This document shows, one piece after another, positions 48,895 through 56,798 of a stretch of 64,000 bases of DNA. Made by a program: the position numbers and the translations under genes. The notes beneath the pieces are model-generated. The model was given only the letters and a program-made list of their open reading frames with translations. It made no database searches and was not told where the DNA came from. Origin of the DNA: Nocardia fusca NBRC 14340 (lineage in GTDB: Bacteria; Actinomycetota; Actinomycetes; Mycobacteriales; Mycobacteriaceae); NCBI RefSeq assembly GCF_001618425.1, contig NZ_BDCU01000019.1, positions 1 to 64,000 on the forward strand, in the 5' to 3' direction. How positions within the stretch are numbered: position 1 is the stretch's first letter; each line of letters begins with the position of its first letter.

Positions 48895-49950
48895 TCATTC
48901 CCCGCCGCCCGGGGTGCCGATCTCGATCATCCGCTGTACCGAATGCCGGGCCAGCGCCGCGGTCTCCGGGTCGACGTGCACCTCGTCGCGGTTCTCCTCC
49001 AGGCAGCGCAGCAGCGCGGCCGGGGTGATCATCTTCATGTACTTGCAGGAGGCGCGGTCGTTGACGGCCCGGAAGTCGATACCCGGGGCGGCCTTGCGCA
49101 ACTGGTGCAGCATGCCCACCTCGGTCGCGACCAGCACCTGGTTCGATTTCGCGGCGCGGGCGGCGTCGATCATGCCGCCGGTCGACAGGATGTGCACCCG
49201 GTCGGCGGGGAATTCGCCCTCACCGGCCAGGTACAGCGCCGAGGTCGCGCAGCCGCATTCGGGGTGCACGAAGAGTTCGGCGTCGGGATGCGCCCGGGCC
49301 TGGGCGTTGAGTTCGTCGCCGTTGATCCCGGCGTGCACATGGCATTCGCCCATCCAGATGTGCATGTTCTCGCGACCGGTCTCGCGCTTGACGTGCGCGC
49401 CGAGGAACTGGTCGGGCAGGAAGAGCACCTCGCGGGCGGGATCGATCGAGGCGACCACGTCGACCGCGTTGGACGAGGTGCAGCAGATATCGGTGAGCCC
49501 CTTCACCGCCGCGGTGGTGTTCACGTACGACACCACCACCGCGCCCGGGTGCTCGGCCTTCCAGTCGCGCAGTTCCTCGGCAGTGATCGAATCCGCGAGC
49601 GAGCATCCGGCGCGCTCGTCGGGGATCAGCACGGTCTTCTCCGGGCTCAGGATCTTCGCGGTCTCGGCCATGAAGTGCACACCGCAGAAGACGATCGTCT
49701 CCTCGGGCGCCTCGGCCGCGATCCGGGACAGTGCCAGCGAGTCACCCACGTGATCGGCCACGTCCTGGATCTCGGGCAGCTGATAGTTGTGCGCGAGAAT
49801 GGTGGCGTTGCGCTGCCGGGCCAGGCGTTTCACCTCGGCCGCCCATTCCGGTGTCGCCTCGACCCCGGTGTAGCCCGACGGCCCGTCGCTGATCCGCTCC
49901 CGCAGTGCGGTACCCGGCGCCGGGGCCAATTCTGCTCCCATCGTCGCCAT
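48895..49950 (-). CDS. nadA: Quinolinate synthase
   Basis: 351 residues. The start is placed at '[13 protein letters not shown]' because GGAGG-AAGGAG precedes it. Fe-S cluster Cys residues appear in '[14 protein letters not shown]', '[10 protein letters not shown]' and '[11 protein letters not shown]'. The [4Fe-4S] enzyme condenses iminoaspartate with dihydroxyacetone phosphate to quinolinate. It is first in the nadABC group, and its promoter region contains the NrtR palindrome. Confidence 0.96.
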   Translation of the reverse strand: MATMGAELAPAPGTALRERISDGPSGYTGVEATPEWAAEVKRLARQRNATILAHNYQLPEIQDVADHVGDSLALSRIAAEAPEETIVFCGVHFMAETAKILSPEKTVLIPDERAGCSLADSITAEELRDWKAEHPGAVVVSYVNTTAAVKGLTDICCTSSNAVDVVASIDPAREVLFLPDQFLGAHVKRETGRENMHIWMGECHVHAGINGDELNAQARAHPDAELFVHPECGCATSALYLAGEGEFPADRVHILSTGGMIDAARAAKSNQVLVATEVGMLHQLRKAAPGIDFRAVNDRASCKYMKMITPAALLRCLEENRDEVHVDPETAALARHSVQRMIEIGTPGGGE

Positions 49951-50003
49951 GGTCGCTCCTTCCTCCGCGCGATCGGCCCCTCTGCCGATTCGCACTCAAC
50001 CAG

Positions 50004-50026
50004 GTTTTCGACTTATGATCGAAAAC
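50004..50026. promoter_or_regulatory. NrtR operator
   Basis: GTTTTCGA-CTTATGA-TCGAAAAC, a perfect 8-bp inverted repeat, 54 bases upstream of nadA and overlapping the start region of the divergent Nudix regulator gene. The position between target and repressor, and the symmetry, fit the operator of NrtR-type NAD repressors. Confidence 0.75.
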
Positions 50027-50773
50027 GTGGACCAGTTTAGCACCATCCATGAATCGCTCACCGCGGTGTTCCAGGTTCGCCGCTTCCCCACCGACAACTC
50101 CGCAGGTCATCGCGGCGCAGCGGCCGGGGACCGCCGTCCGCCCCGCCAACAGCGGGAACTCGCGGTCCTGCTGTGGCAACGTGCGCTGGACCCGCAGCGC
50201 GGCACCTGGTCGCTCCCCGGCGGCCGGTTGCGCAACGACGAGGACCTGGACACCTCGGCGCGCCGGCAGCTGGCCGAGAAGGTGGACGTGCGCGAGGTGG
50301 ACCACCTCGAGCAGCTGTCGGTGTTCAGTGCCCCCGACCGTGTCCCCGGCCCGCGCCGGATCGCCTCGGCCTACCTGGGCCTGGTCCCCCTCACCGCCGA
50401 CCCGCACCTGCCGGACGACACCTCCTGGCACCGCGTGGCCGCACTACCGGAGATGTCGTTCGATCACGGCACCGTGGTCGAACACGCCCGGGCGCGGCTG
50501 GCCGCGAAACTCTCCTACACCAATATCTCCTTCGCCCTGGCGCCGGATCGGTTCACCATGTCGACACTGCGGGAGATCTATTGCGCCGCACTCGGTTACG
50601 ATGTGGATACGACGAACCTGCAGCGGGTCCTGACGCGGCGCAAGGTGATCACCCCCACCGGGGACACCGCCGCCCCGGGACGGGCCGGCGGACGCCCCGC
50701 CTCGGTCTACCGGTTCAGCGATTCCGGACTACGCGTCACCGATGAATTCGCCGCGCTCCGGCCGCGCGCCTGA
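50015..50773 (+). CDS. nrtR: NrtR-type Nudix-domain transcriptional repressor of NAD synthesis
   Basis: 252 residues. The N-terminal Nudix-like domain has 'GTWSLPGGRLRNDEDLDTSARRQLAEK', whose Nudix box is altered from the catalytic G-x5-E-x7-REUxEE consensus and so is probably a ligand sensor. A C-terminal winged helix follows ('YTNISFALAPDRFTMSTLREIY'), ending 'GRPASVYRFSD'. NrtR repressors sense ADP-ribose/NAD. It is divergent from nadABC, as in mycobacteria (Rv1593c next to nadA). The ATG lies inside the operator; GTG at 50027, right after it, is an equally good start. Confidence 0.9.
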   Translation: MIENVDQFSTIHESLTAVFQVRRFPTDNSAGHRGAAAGDRRPPRQQRELAVLLWQRALDPQRGTWSLPGGRLRNDEDLDTSARRQLAEKVDVREVDHLEQLSVFSAPDRVPGPRRIASAYLGLVPLTADPHLPDDTSWHRVAALPEMSFDHGTVVEHARARLAAKLSYTNISFALAPDRFTMSTLREIYCAALGYDVDTTNLQRVLTRRKVITPTGDTAAPGRAGGRPASVYRFSDSGLRVTDEFAALRPRA

Positions 50774-50822
50774 CGCCGCCCGCGGCCGCACCGGAGATCC
50801 GCTCGTGCGGCGCGGACCGGGA

Positions 50823-51353
50823 TCAGGTCCGCAGCTCCGGCCGCGGTACCGGCTGCTTCTCCGGGCGCCGGGCCCCGCGGTCCAGCGGCCAGACGATCAC
50901 CTCGATCACCCAGAACAGCAGCAGGAATACCGTCACCACCACGGTGGGAATCAGCAGGAACAGGACGGACAGCACCGCGATCACAGTGAACACCGCCAGC
51001 GCCGCCGGGGAGGCACCCTGCAGCCGGCTACCGAACCGCACCGCCGCCCACATCATCCAGCGGCGCGGCAGCGATACCGCGCATTCGCGCAGCGCTCGCC
51101 GGAAAAGCCCGTCGGCGTCGACCTTGCTCACCGACTCCGAGCGGAGCAGATAGTCGTGCAGGATGGCCGCCCGCGTGTACACGCCGTAGCGCGGTATCAG
51201 CCACACCACCGGCCGCGGCACCGAAGCGAAATCGGTCCGGAATCCGACGGGTACTTCGAAATGTTCGTCCGCCCCCGCGTAACCCAGCGGTTCGCGGACC
51301 TTCCAGAACGTCCCATCGATCTCCTCGACCACGAGCGCACTGGTGAACCCCAC
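50823..51353 (-). CDS. DUF1353 protein with C-terminal membrane helices
   Basis: 176 residues. DUF1353 core: 'VPVGFRTDFASVPRPVVWLIPRYGVYTRAAILHDYLLRS', with the family's TDFAS.P and HD motifs. A hydrophobic region (about 115-160, two helices) follows and a basic tail, so the domain is membrane-tethered. DUF1353 occurs in phages and bacteria and its function is not known. Convergent with nrtR across a 49-base gap. Confidence 0.8.
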   Translation of the reverse strand: MGFTSALVVEEIDGTFWKVREPLGYAGADEHFEVPVGFRTDFASVPRPVVWLIPRYGVYTRAAILHDYLLRSESVSKVDADGLFRRALRECAVSLPRRWMMWAAVRFGSRLQGASPAALAVFTVIAVLSVLFLLIPTVVVTVFLLLFWVIEVIVWPLDRGARRPEKQPVPRPELRT

Positions 51354-51442
51354 GAAGCAATCTCCCTGTCATCACATCGGATTCGCTCAGCCTACGACCG
51401 TAAGTGACGACCCCGGGAACCGGCCGCGCGGACCGCCCCGCC

Positions 51443-51517
51443 CACAGGGACACAGGGACACAGGGACACAGGGACACAGGGACACAGGGACACAGGGACA
51501 CAGGGACACAGGGACAC
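51443..51517. repeat. 8-bp microsatellite, 9.4 copies of CACAGGGA
   Basis: Nine perfect copies of CACAGGGA plus CAC, with no interruptions, in the 51354-51727 intergenic gap between the DUF1353 start and the membrane protein stop. The remainder of the gap holds no supportable gene. The minus-strand reading gives a PVSLCPCV repeat that is not credible protein. Confidence 0.95.
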
Positions 51518-51727
51518 CTCGTCCCGGCCGGCCGACTGTCGCAACCCCATCGGCCAGGACCGCAATGCGAATCCGTCGTATGTCGGCCTGCACATTCCGG
51601 AGGGCTGTCGGCGGATCACCGTGCAGCACCTCCGTGGCGACGACCTGGCACGCGCGTGTGTCTCCGCTCGCGACAGCGGTCCGATTACCCGGCGTGGCGT
51701 GGTGGCCCTCGGCTCCGCGCCCGGCAC

Positions 51728-52429
51728 TCAGCTCTGTGGGCTCGGCGGGGCAGCGGGCGGATCGCCGCCGGCCGCACCGCCGAAGCCGGCCCCCGCACCG
51801 GCTCGGGCCGGATCGGCGGATGGCGCGGTGCCGGGTGGGCCGGGGCGATACGCCATGTCGTCGGACTCCGGATCGGCGTAGGGCTGGGGCCGGGAGTCGT
51901 CGAAGGCACTGGCGAAACCGGTCCCGAGATCCTCGGCCGGGCTCAACCCGGCCAGCAGCAGGATCACCAGTCCGGCCAGCAGCGGCTGCACCACCAGCGC
52001 GAGCTGAGTGCCCAACTCCACGGGCAAGGCGACGATCCGACCGACCGGTGGGTCCTCGGGCCGCGAATTATCCCACGCGACAACCATGTTCCCGGACCAC
52101 GCCATGACCCAGGCGCCGGCCACCGAGCCCAGCAGCAGCCCGGCGCACTGGAGGGGACCGCGCATCCGGCGCCACCGCCATGCCGCCACCGCCGACAGGA
52201 AACCGGTGACCGCCCCGGCACCGGCGAACAACGCCGTCGCGTCGAACCGGTGCAGACTCTCTCCGACGAGCGCGGCGCCGCGGCCCGGCTCGACCACCAG
52301 CACCCGTTCGGTTGGCGCCAGTAGCCCCCACAGGGCGCCTACCAGCACGCTGACCAAAACCACCGCGAGCAACAGGACGAGGGCGGCGCGCATTTCACGA
52401 CGCGTCCCGGCCCGGTTCCACCCGGCCAT
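51728..52429 (-). CDS. Membrane protein downstream of bsaP (DUF2567-like)
   Basis: 233 residues. Four hydrophobic helices: about 12-38, 75-95, 105-130 and 160-185. The tail is Pro/Gly/Ala-rich with many Asp. Blocks 'GALWGLLAPTERVLVVEPGRGA' and 'FFAGAGAV-like ALFAGAGAVTGFLSAVAAW' resemble the mycobacterial membrane protein encoded after bioB and Rv1590 (Rv1591). The start is 2 bases after the bsaP stop, so it is the third gene of a bioB operon. A role in biotin metabolism is only suggested by position. Confidence 0.75.
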   Translation of the reverse strand: MAGWNRAGTRREMRAALVLLLAVVLVSVLVGALWGLLAPTERVLVVEPGRGAALVGESLHRFDATALFAGAGAVTGFLSAVAAWRWRRMRGPLQCAGLLLGSVAGAWVMAWSGNMVVAWDNSRPEDPPVGRIVALPVELGTQLALVVQPLLAGLVILLLAGLSPAEDLGTGFASAFDDSRPQPYADPESDDMAYRPGPPGTAPSADPARAGAGAGFGGAAGGDPPAAPPSPQS

Positions 52430-52431
52430 CG

Positions 52432-52659
52432 CTACCGCCTTTCCAGGCGGGCGGAATCGATCCGCCCGTGCCGGGAGCAGGTCGCCCACCAGCCGTCGGG
52501 GTCGATCTGCACCACCATGCGGCGGCCGCAGTGCTCGCAGAACCGCGGCGGTTCCAGCCCGAGTTCCACCGCCCGGGCGATCGGTTCGTCGAGTCCGGGC
52601 ACGATCGGCCGGCCCGTGAACGGGTTGTAGCGCGCGTCCATATCGCCGACAGTACTCAC
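52432..52659 (-). CDS. bsaP: Biotin synthase auxiliary protein (Rv1590-like)
   Basis: 75 residues. The N-terminal 'MDARYNPFTGRPIVPGLDEP' is nearly the same as in mycobacterial Rv1590 homologues. A small Cys motif follows: 'PRFCEHCGRRM' and 'WWATCSRHG', three Cys plus His that could bind a metal or Fe-S cluster. In mycobacteria this protein is reported to be needed by BioB for the final sulphur insertion. GTG start with GGAAGGG 8 bases upstream; an ATG six codons later is possible. 32 bases after the bioB stop. Confidence 0.82.
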   Translation of the reverse strand: MSTVGDMDARYNPFTGRPIVPGLDEPIARAVELGLEPPRFCEHCGRRMVVQIDPDGWWATCSRHGRIDSARLERR

Positions 52660-52691
52660 GGCCTCGGCCCTTCCCCGGACGACATCGCCGA

Positions 52692-53729
52692 TCAGAAGGT
52701 TTCGTTGAGTGCTTTGATCGGCATCTCGAGTTCACCGAGCAGGTCCAGGTCCTGTTCGGCGGGACGGCCGAGGGTGGTGAGGTAGTTGCCCACGATCACC
52801 GCGTTGATACCGCCGAGGATGCCCTGGCGGGCGCCGAGATCGCCAAGGGTGATCTCACGACCACCGGCGAACCGCAGCAGCGTCCGGGGCAGGGCGAGCC
52901 GGAATGCCGCGACGGCACGCAACGCGTCGGCGGCCGGGAGGACCTCGAGGTCACCGAAGGGCGTGCCCGGCCGCGGGTTGAGGAAGTTCAGCGGGACCTC
53001 GTCGGGTTCGAGTGCGGCCAGGTCGGCGGCGAATTCGGCGCGCTGTTCCAGACTTTCGCCCATCCCGAGGATGCCACCGCAGCAGACCTCCATCCCGGCC
53101 GCGCGCACCATCCGCAGTGTGTTCCAGCGTTCTTCCCAGCTGTGTGTGGTGACCACGTTCGGGAAGTAGGACCGCGCGGTCTCCAGGTTGTGGTTGTAGC
53201 GGTGCACACCCATCGCGGCCAGCCGGTCGACCTGGTCCTGGGTGAGCATGCCGAGCGAACAGGCGACCTGGATGTCGACCTCGTTGCGGATGGCCTCGAC
53301 ACCGGCGGCCACCTGGGCCATCAGCCGCTCGTCGGGTCCGCGCACCGCGGCGACGATGCAGAATTCGGTGGCGCCGGTCTTGGCGGTCTGTTTGGCCGCC
53401 TCCACCAGGCTCGGGATATCCAGCCAGGCCGCGCGCACGGGTGATTGGAACAGGCCCGACTGGGAGCAGAAATGGCAATCCTCCGGGCAGCCGCCGGTCT
53501 TGAGGCTGATGATGCCCTCGACCTCCACCTCGGGACCGCACCACTTCATCCGTACCTCGTGGGCGAGTTCGAGCAGGGGTTCGAGACGGTCGTCGCCGAG
53601 GCGTAGGACGTCGAGGGTCTGCTCCCGGGTCAGCCCGATTCCGCGCTCCAGGACCTGGTCCCGCGCCAGGGTCAGCACGTCCTCGGTGGTGGCGGCGGTA
53701 TCGGGTGTCCCGGCGGGTGCCTGTGTCAC
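52692..53729 (-). CDS. bioB: Biotin synthase
   Basis: 345 residues, a radical-SAM enzyme. The SAM/4Fe-4S motif is '[14 protein letters not shown]' (C-x3-C-x2-C), with '[21 protein letters not shown]' and '[14 protein letters not shown]' typical of BioB. It inserts sulphur into dethiobiotin. GTG start. Two BioQ-type boxes lie 60-106 bases upstream between it and the divergent TetR repressor. Confidence 0.97.
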   Translation of the reverse strand: MTQAPAGTPDTAATTEDVLTLARDQVLERGIGLTREQTLDVLRLGDDRLEPLLELAHEVRMKWCGPEVEVEGIISLKTGGCPEDCHFCSQSGLFQSPVRAAWLDIPSLVEAAKQTAKTGATEFCIVAAVRGPDERLMAQVAAGVEAIRNEVDIQVACSLGMLTQDQVDRLAAMGVHRYNHNLETARSYFPNVVTTHSWEERWNTLRMVRAAGMEVCCGGILGMGESLEQRAEFAADLAALEPDEVPLNFLNPRPGTPFGDLEVLPAADALRAVAAFRLALPRTLLRFAGGREITLGDLGARQGILGGINAVIVGNYLTTLGRPAEQDLDLLGELEMPIKALNETF

Positions 53730-53788
53730 GGGCGGTTCCCTTCGTCCGAAAGGTTTTCCTGGCTCCCATCCGCGCGGAATCCAGGACT

Positions 53789-53801
53789 TGAACAGTGTTC
53801 A
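53789..53801. promoter_or_regulatory. BioQ box 1 (bioB side)
   Basis: TGAAC-AGT-GTTCA, a perfect 5-bp dyad in the bioB/bioQ divergent region, flanked as CTTGAACAGTGTTCAGG. Identical in core to box 2. Confidence 0.75.
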
Positions 53802-53822
53802 GGACAGGGTAGCGCCAAAGCT

Positions 53823-53835
53823 TGAACAGTGTTCA
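53823..53835. promoter_or_regulatory. BioQ box 2 (bioQ side)
   Basis: TGAAC-AGT-GTTCA, 34 bases from box 1 (about three helical turns), so the two dimers would sit on the same face. GGTAGCG follows each box at the same distance. Confidence 0.75.
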
Positions 53836-53883
53836 GGCTGGGGTAGCGTCAGGAGGAGTCAGCGATATCGGGAGGTCCGCACC

Positions 53884-54468
53884 GTGCAGTTACACCGGGA
53901 CGACGTCGTGGACGGCGCCATCGCCATCCTCGACCAGTACGGCCTGGCCGACCTCACCATGCGTCGGCTCGCCGGCGCGCTGCGGGTCCAGCCCGGCGCG
54001 CTGTACTGGCATTTCCCGAACAAACAGGCACTGCTCGGCGCCGTGGCCGACCGGATCCTCGCCCCGATGGAGCACCCGGTACGCGCCGGCGACTGGTCGG
54101 GAGCACTCGCCGAGCTGGCCCATCGACTGCGCGACTGCCTGCTCACCTACCGGGACGGCGCGGAACTGGTCTCGGCCACCTACGCCTCCCGCCTGACCAC
54201 CAGCAAGGGCCGGGAACGACTCGCCGCCGCGGTCATCCGCGCCGGGATTCCGCGCGCGGAGGCCGAACTCGCCGCGTACACGCTGCTGTACTACGTGCTC
54301 GGGCACACCGTCGACGAACAGTCCCGGATGCAGATGGACTCGGCCGGCGCCCTGGCCGCGGAGACCGGCGCCCTCGCCGCGTCCGAGGATCCGACGGCCC
54401 GCTTCGATTTCGGCCTGCAACTGTTCACCGCCGGTATCCGGCACCGCCTCGGCGCCGAGATCCGCTGA
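53884..54468 (+). CDS. bioQ: TetR-family repressor of biotin genes (BioQ type)
   Basis: 194 residues. GTG start with GGGAGGT 7 bases upstream. N-terminal HTH: 'DGAIAILDQYGLADLTMRRLAGALRVQPGALYWHFPNKQALLGAVADRIL', and a ligand-binding C-terminal domain of the TetR_C type. The assignment to BioQ rests on position between bioB and bioF and on four matching dyads at bioB, bioQ, bioF and bioA. BioQ is the known actinobacterial biotin repressor. Autoregulation is likely because box 2 lies 49 bases upstream. Confidence 0.85.
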   Translation: MQLHRDDVVDGAIAILDQYGLADLTMRRLAGALRVQPGALYWHFPNKQALLGAVADRILAPMEHPVRAGDWSGALAELAHRLRDCLLTYRDGAELVSATYASRLTTSKGRERLAAAVIRAGIPRAEAELAAYTLLYYVLGHTVDEQSRMQMDSAGALAAETGALAASEDPTARFDFGLQLFTAGIRHRLGAEIR

Positions 54469-54515
54469 CCGCGGGGGGCGCGCGGCCCTCGACCGAGGGA
54501 CACTCGACACAACCT

Positions 54516-54528
54516 TGAACACCGTTCA
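54516..54528 (+). promoter_or_regulatory. BioQ box 3 and leaderless bioF promoter
   Basis: TGAAC-ACC-GTTCA within TTGAACACCGTTCAA. A TATGGT -10 hexamer follows at 54531, 6 bases before the bioF GTG, so the bioF mRNA is probably leaderless and the repressor covers the spacer region. Confidence 0.7.
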
Positions 54529-54542
54529 AGTATGGTGCCTCC

Positions 54543-55697
54543 GTGACCCACGATCCACTGGCCTGGCTCGACGACAACGCCGCCGCGCGCACCACCGCCG
54601 GACTACGACGGCGCCTACGACCGCGCCCGGCCGTCGCGACCGGCCTGGATCTGGCTTCCAACGACTACCTCGGGCTCGCCCGGCACCCCGAGGTGATCAC
54701 GGGAGCCGTCGAGGCCGTGCACCGGTGGGGCGCGGGGTCCACCGGTTCACGGCTGGTCACCGGGACGACCACCGACCACGAACTTCTCGAAACCGAACTG
54801 GCGGAGTTCACCGGATTCGCGGCGGGGTTGGTGTTCGCCTCCGGCTACGCCGCCAACCTGGGCGCCGTCACCGCCCTGGCCGGCCGGGGTTCGCTGATCG
54901 TCTCCGATGCCGGCTGCCACGCCTCCCTCGTGGACGCCTGCCGCCTGTCCCGCGCCCGGGTGGAGATCGCGCCGCATCGCGATATCGGCGCGGTACGCCG
55001 GCTGCTGGCCACCCGCAGCGAGGAACGCGCCCTGGTACTCACCGATTCGGTGTTCAGCGCCGACGGCGACCTCGCACCGCTGGCCGAACTCCACCGGGTG
55101 ACCCGCGCACACGGCGCGGTACTGCTGGTCGACGAGGCGCACGGGCTGGGTGTGCGCGGTGCCGGCGGACGCGGGCTCGTCCACGAGACCGGACTGGCCG
55201 GCGAACCCGACGTGGTGGTGACCGCGACCCTGTCGAAGGCCCTCGCCGCCCAGGGCGGCGTGGTCCTCGGCGCCGGGCGGATCCGGGCGCACCTGATCGA
55301 TACGGCCCGCACCATGATCTTCGACACCGGCCTGGCGCCGGCTGCCGTCGGTGCCGCCCGCGCCGCACTGCGGATCCTGCGCGGGGACCCCGGACTGCCC
55401 CGGCGCGTGCTGGACCGGGCGGCCGAGATAGCCCGGATCGCCGGTGTGGCCACCCCTGATTCGGCGGTCGTCCCGGTGGTGCTGGGCGAGCCCCGGGTCG
55501 CCTACGAGGCGGCGGTGGCCTGTCGCGAACAGGGCCTGGAGGTCGGCTGTTTCCGGCCCCCGTCGGTGCCGGAGGGCACCTCCCGGCTGCGGATCACCGC
55601 CCGCGCCGACCTGTCGGCCGCCGATCTCGCCACCATCGCCGCCGTCCTGACCCCGGTTCTCGTCCGGGCCCGCGGTGCCGGGGCGGTGGCGATATGA
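54543..55697 (+). CDS. bioF: 8-amino-7-oxononanoate synthase
   Basis: 384 residues, PLP enzyme of the alpha-oxoamine synthase family. Motifs: 'GLDLASNDYLGLARHPEV', 'GAGSTGSRLVTGTT', 'LVDEAHGLGVRG' and the Schiff-base Lys in 'VVTATLSKALAAQGG'. It condenses pimeloyl thioester with alanine. Its stop overlaps an ATG (ATGA at 55694-55697) that was probably the original bioD start before the insertion that follows. Confidence 0.96.
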   Translation: MTHDPLAWLDDNAAARTTAGLRRRLRPRPAVATGLDLASNDYLGLARHPEVITGAVEAVHRWGAGSTGSRLVTGTTTDHELLETELAEFTGFAAGLVFASGYAANLGAVTALAGRGSLIVSDAGCHASLVDACRLSRARVEIAPHRDIGAVRRLLATRSEERALVLTDSVFSADGDLAPLAELHRVTRAHGAVLLVDEAHGLGVRGAGGRGLVHETGLAGEPDVVVTATLSKALAAQGGVVLGAGRIRAHLIDTARTMIFDTGLAPAAVGAARAALRILRGDPGLPRRVLDRAAEIARIAGVATPDSAVVPVVLGEPRVAYEAAVACREQGLEVGCFRPPSVPEGTSRLRITARADLSAADLATIAAVLTPVLVRARGAGAVAI

Positions 55698-55781
55698 CCG
55701 GGAAGCGTAGCGCGCATGCCCGGTCCTTCAGGGCCGGGCCTGCGTATCGAGTGTGTCGGTGGTCGACAGTAGGTTTGGGTT

Positions 55782-56708
55782 GTGCAGCTTCGGTACAACT
55801 ATCGCGTCTACCCGACGCCCGGCCAACAGGTCTTGTTGGCTCGTGCGTTCGGGTGCGCGCGGGTGGTGTACAACGACGCGCTCCGCGCCCGCCGGGACGC
55901 GTACGTGTCCGGGGAGAAGATCTCCGACACCGAAGTGCAGCGCCGTGTCGTCACCGAAGCGAAGAAGACCCCAAAACGTGCATGGTTGGGCGACATAGCA
56001 TCGGTTGCGTTGGTCCAGGCATGTCAGGACGCTCGTTTGATCAAGGATGCGGCCGGGCGGTATTTCGCGTCGTTCGTGGTGCAGGTTACCGAGCAACCGT
56101 TGCCCGAGACAGGCAGCGAGGTGGGTATCGACCTCGGACTCACAACGTTCGCTGTCCTGTCGACCGGCAAAACCATCGCCTCGCCGCGATTCCTGCGCCA
56201 CGCCGAACGCCGGTTGCGGAAAGCGCAGCAGAGCCTTTCCCGCAAGGAGAAAGGTTCGAAGAACCGAGCCAAGGCCCGCGTGCGGGTCGCGAAGGCTCAC
56301 GCCAGGGTCGCGGACACGCGGCGGGACTGGGCGCACAAGCATTCCACGACGATCGTCCGCGACAACCAAGCGATATTCGTCGAGGACCTTGCTGTGTCCG
56401 GTCTGGCCCGCACGCGGTTGGCGAAATCGGTCCACGATGCCGGGTGGGGCATGTTCACCCGCATGCTGGAAGAGAAAGCCGCCCGATACGGGCGGACCTT
56501 CGCCAAGGTGGATCGCTGGTTCCCCTCCACCCGAATGTGCTCGGTCTGCGGGGTCTTGAGCGGGAAGAAACCCCTGCACGTCCGGAAATGGACATGCACG
56601 TGCGGAACCGTTCACGACCGCGATCTCAACGCGGCCGAGAACATACTCGCGGCCGGACGGGCCGAGAGGTTGAACGCCTGCGGAGGGGCGGTAAGTCCCG
56701 CCGCTTAG
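55782..56708 (+). CDS. tnpB: TnpB-family RNA-guided nuclease, internally deleted
   Basis: 308 residues against about 390-400 for close actinobacterial relatives. N-terminus '[32 protein letters not shown]' is typical. After '[10 protein letters not shown]' the sequence jumps to '[18 protein letters not shown]', so about 80 residues of the wedge/REC region are missing. The RuvC triad is kept: Asp in '[12 protein letters not shown]', Glu in '[11 protein letters not shown]' and Asp in '[11 protein letters not shown]'. The zinc finger reads CSVCG...CTCG, one residue short of the usual second C-x-x-C. Nuclease activity is doubtful. GTG start. Confidence 0.85.
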   Translation: MQLRYNYRVYPTPGQQVLLARAFGCARVVYNDALRARRDAYVSGEKISDTEVQRRVVTEAKKTPKRAWLGDIASVALVQACQDARLIKDAAGRYFASFVVQVTEQPLPETGSEVGIDLGLTTFAVLSTGKTIASPRFLRHAERRLRKAQQSLSRKEKGSKNRAKARVRVAKAHARVADTRRDWAHKHSTTIVRDNQAIFVEDLAVSGLARTRLAKSVHDAGWGMFTRMLEEKAARYGRTFAKVDRWFPSTRMCSVCGVLSGKKPLHVRKWTCTCGTVHDRDLNAAENILAAGRAERLNACGGAVSPAA

Positions 56709-56798
56709 CGGAAGGCACGCCCCTGTGAAACAGGAACCCACCGCAGAACCGCAAGGTTCAGGAGGAATCCCGGTCGAACACGGCCGGGAGGACGTCAA
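56640..56798 (+). ncRNA. Putative omega RNA (reRNA) scaffold at the right end of the tnpB element
   Basis: In tnpB elements the guide RNA overlaps the 3' end of tnpB and the right end, with the guide taken from DNA just outside. Here the corresponding segment overlaps both the tnpB tail and the 5' part of the bioD frame, and contains GC-rich inverted repeats (for example CCCGG and CCGGG around 56769-56787). The guide would start at 56799 in bioD sequence. Expression and processing are inferred from the family only. Confidence 0.35.

Larger units (their letters stand above)
55700..56798 (+). mobile_element. IS200/IS605-family tnpB-only element inserted between bioF and bioD
   Basis: A ~1.1-kb unit holding only tnpB, with no tnpA. 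The left side has a stem-loop GCCCGG-n10-CCGGGC (55718-55739, with TCCTTCAGG in the loop) of the kind found at ends of this family. The right end is judged from the typical actinobacterial tail: a GTGAAACAGGAACCC segment followed by CGGGAGGACGTCAA ending near 56798. It splits the ATGA junction expected between bioF and bioD. Boundaries are estimated, because no terminal inverted repeats or target duplication are expected for this family. Confidence 0.65.

Noticed and set aside
51387..51629. Cys-rich repeat protein (PVSLCPCV repeats) on the minus strand
   Set aside because: Produced by translating the 8-bp microsatellite; the 8-bp period cycles through all frames, so the ORF is an artefact.
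54484..55459. Arg/Pro-rich 314-codon frame overlapping bioF
   Set aside because: Alternative frame of bioF with biased Arg/Gly/Pro composition typical of shadows.
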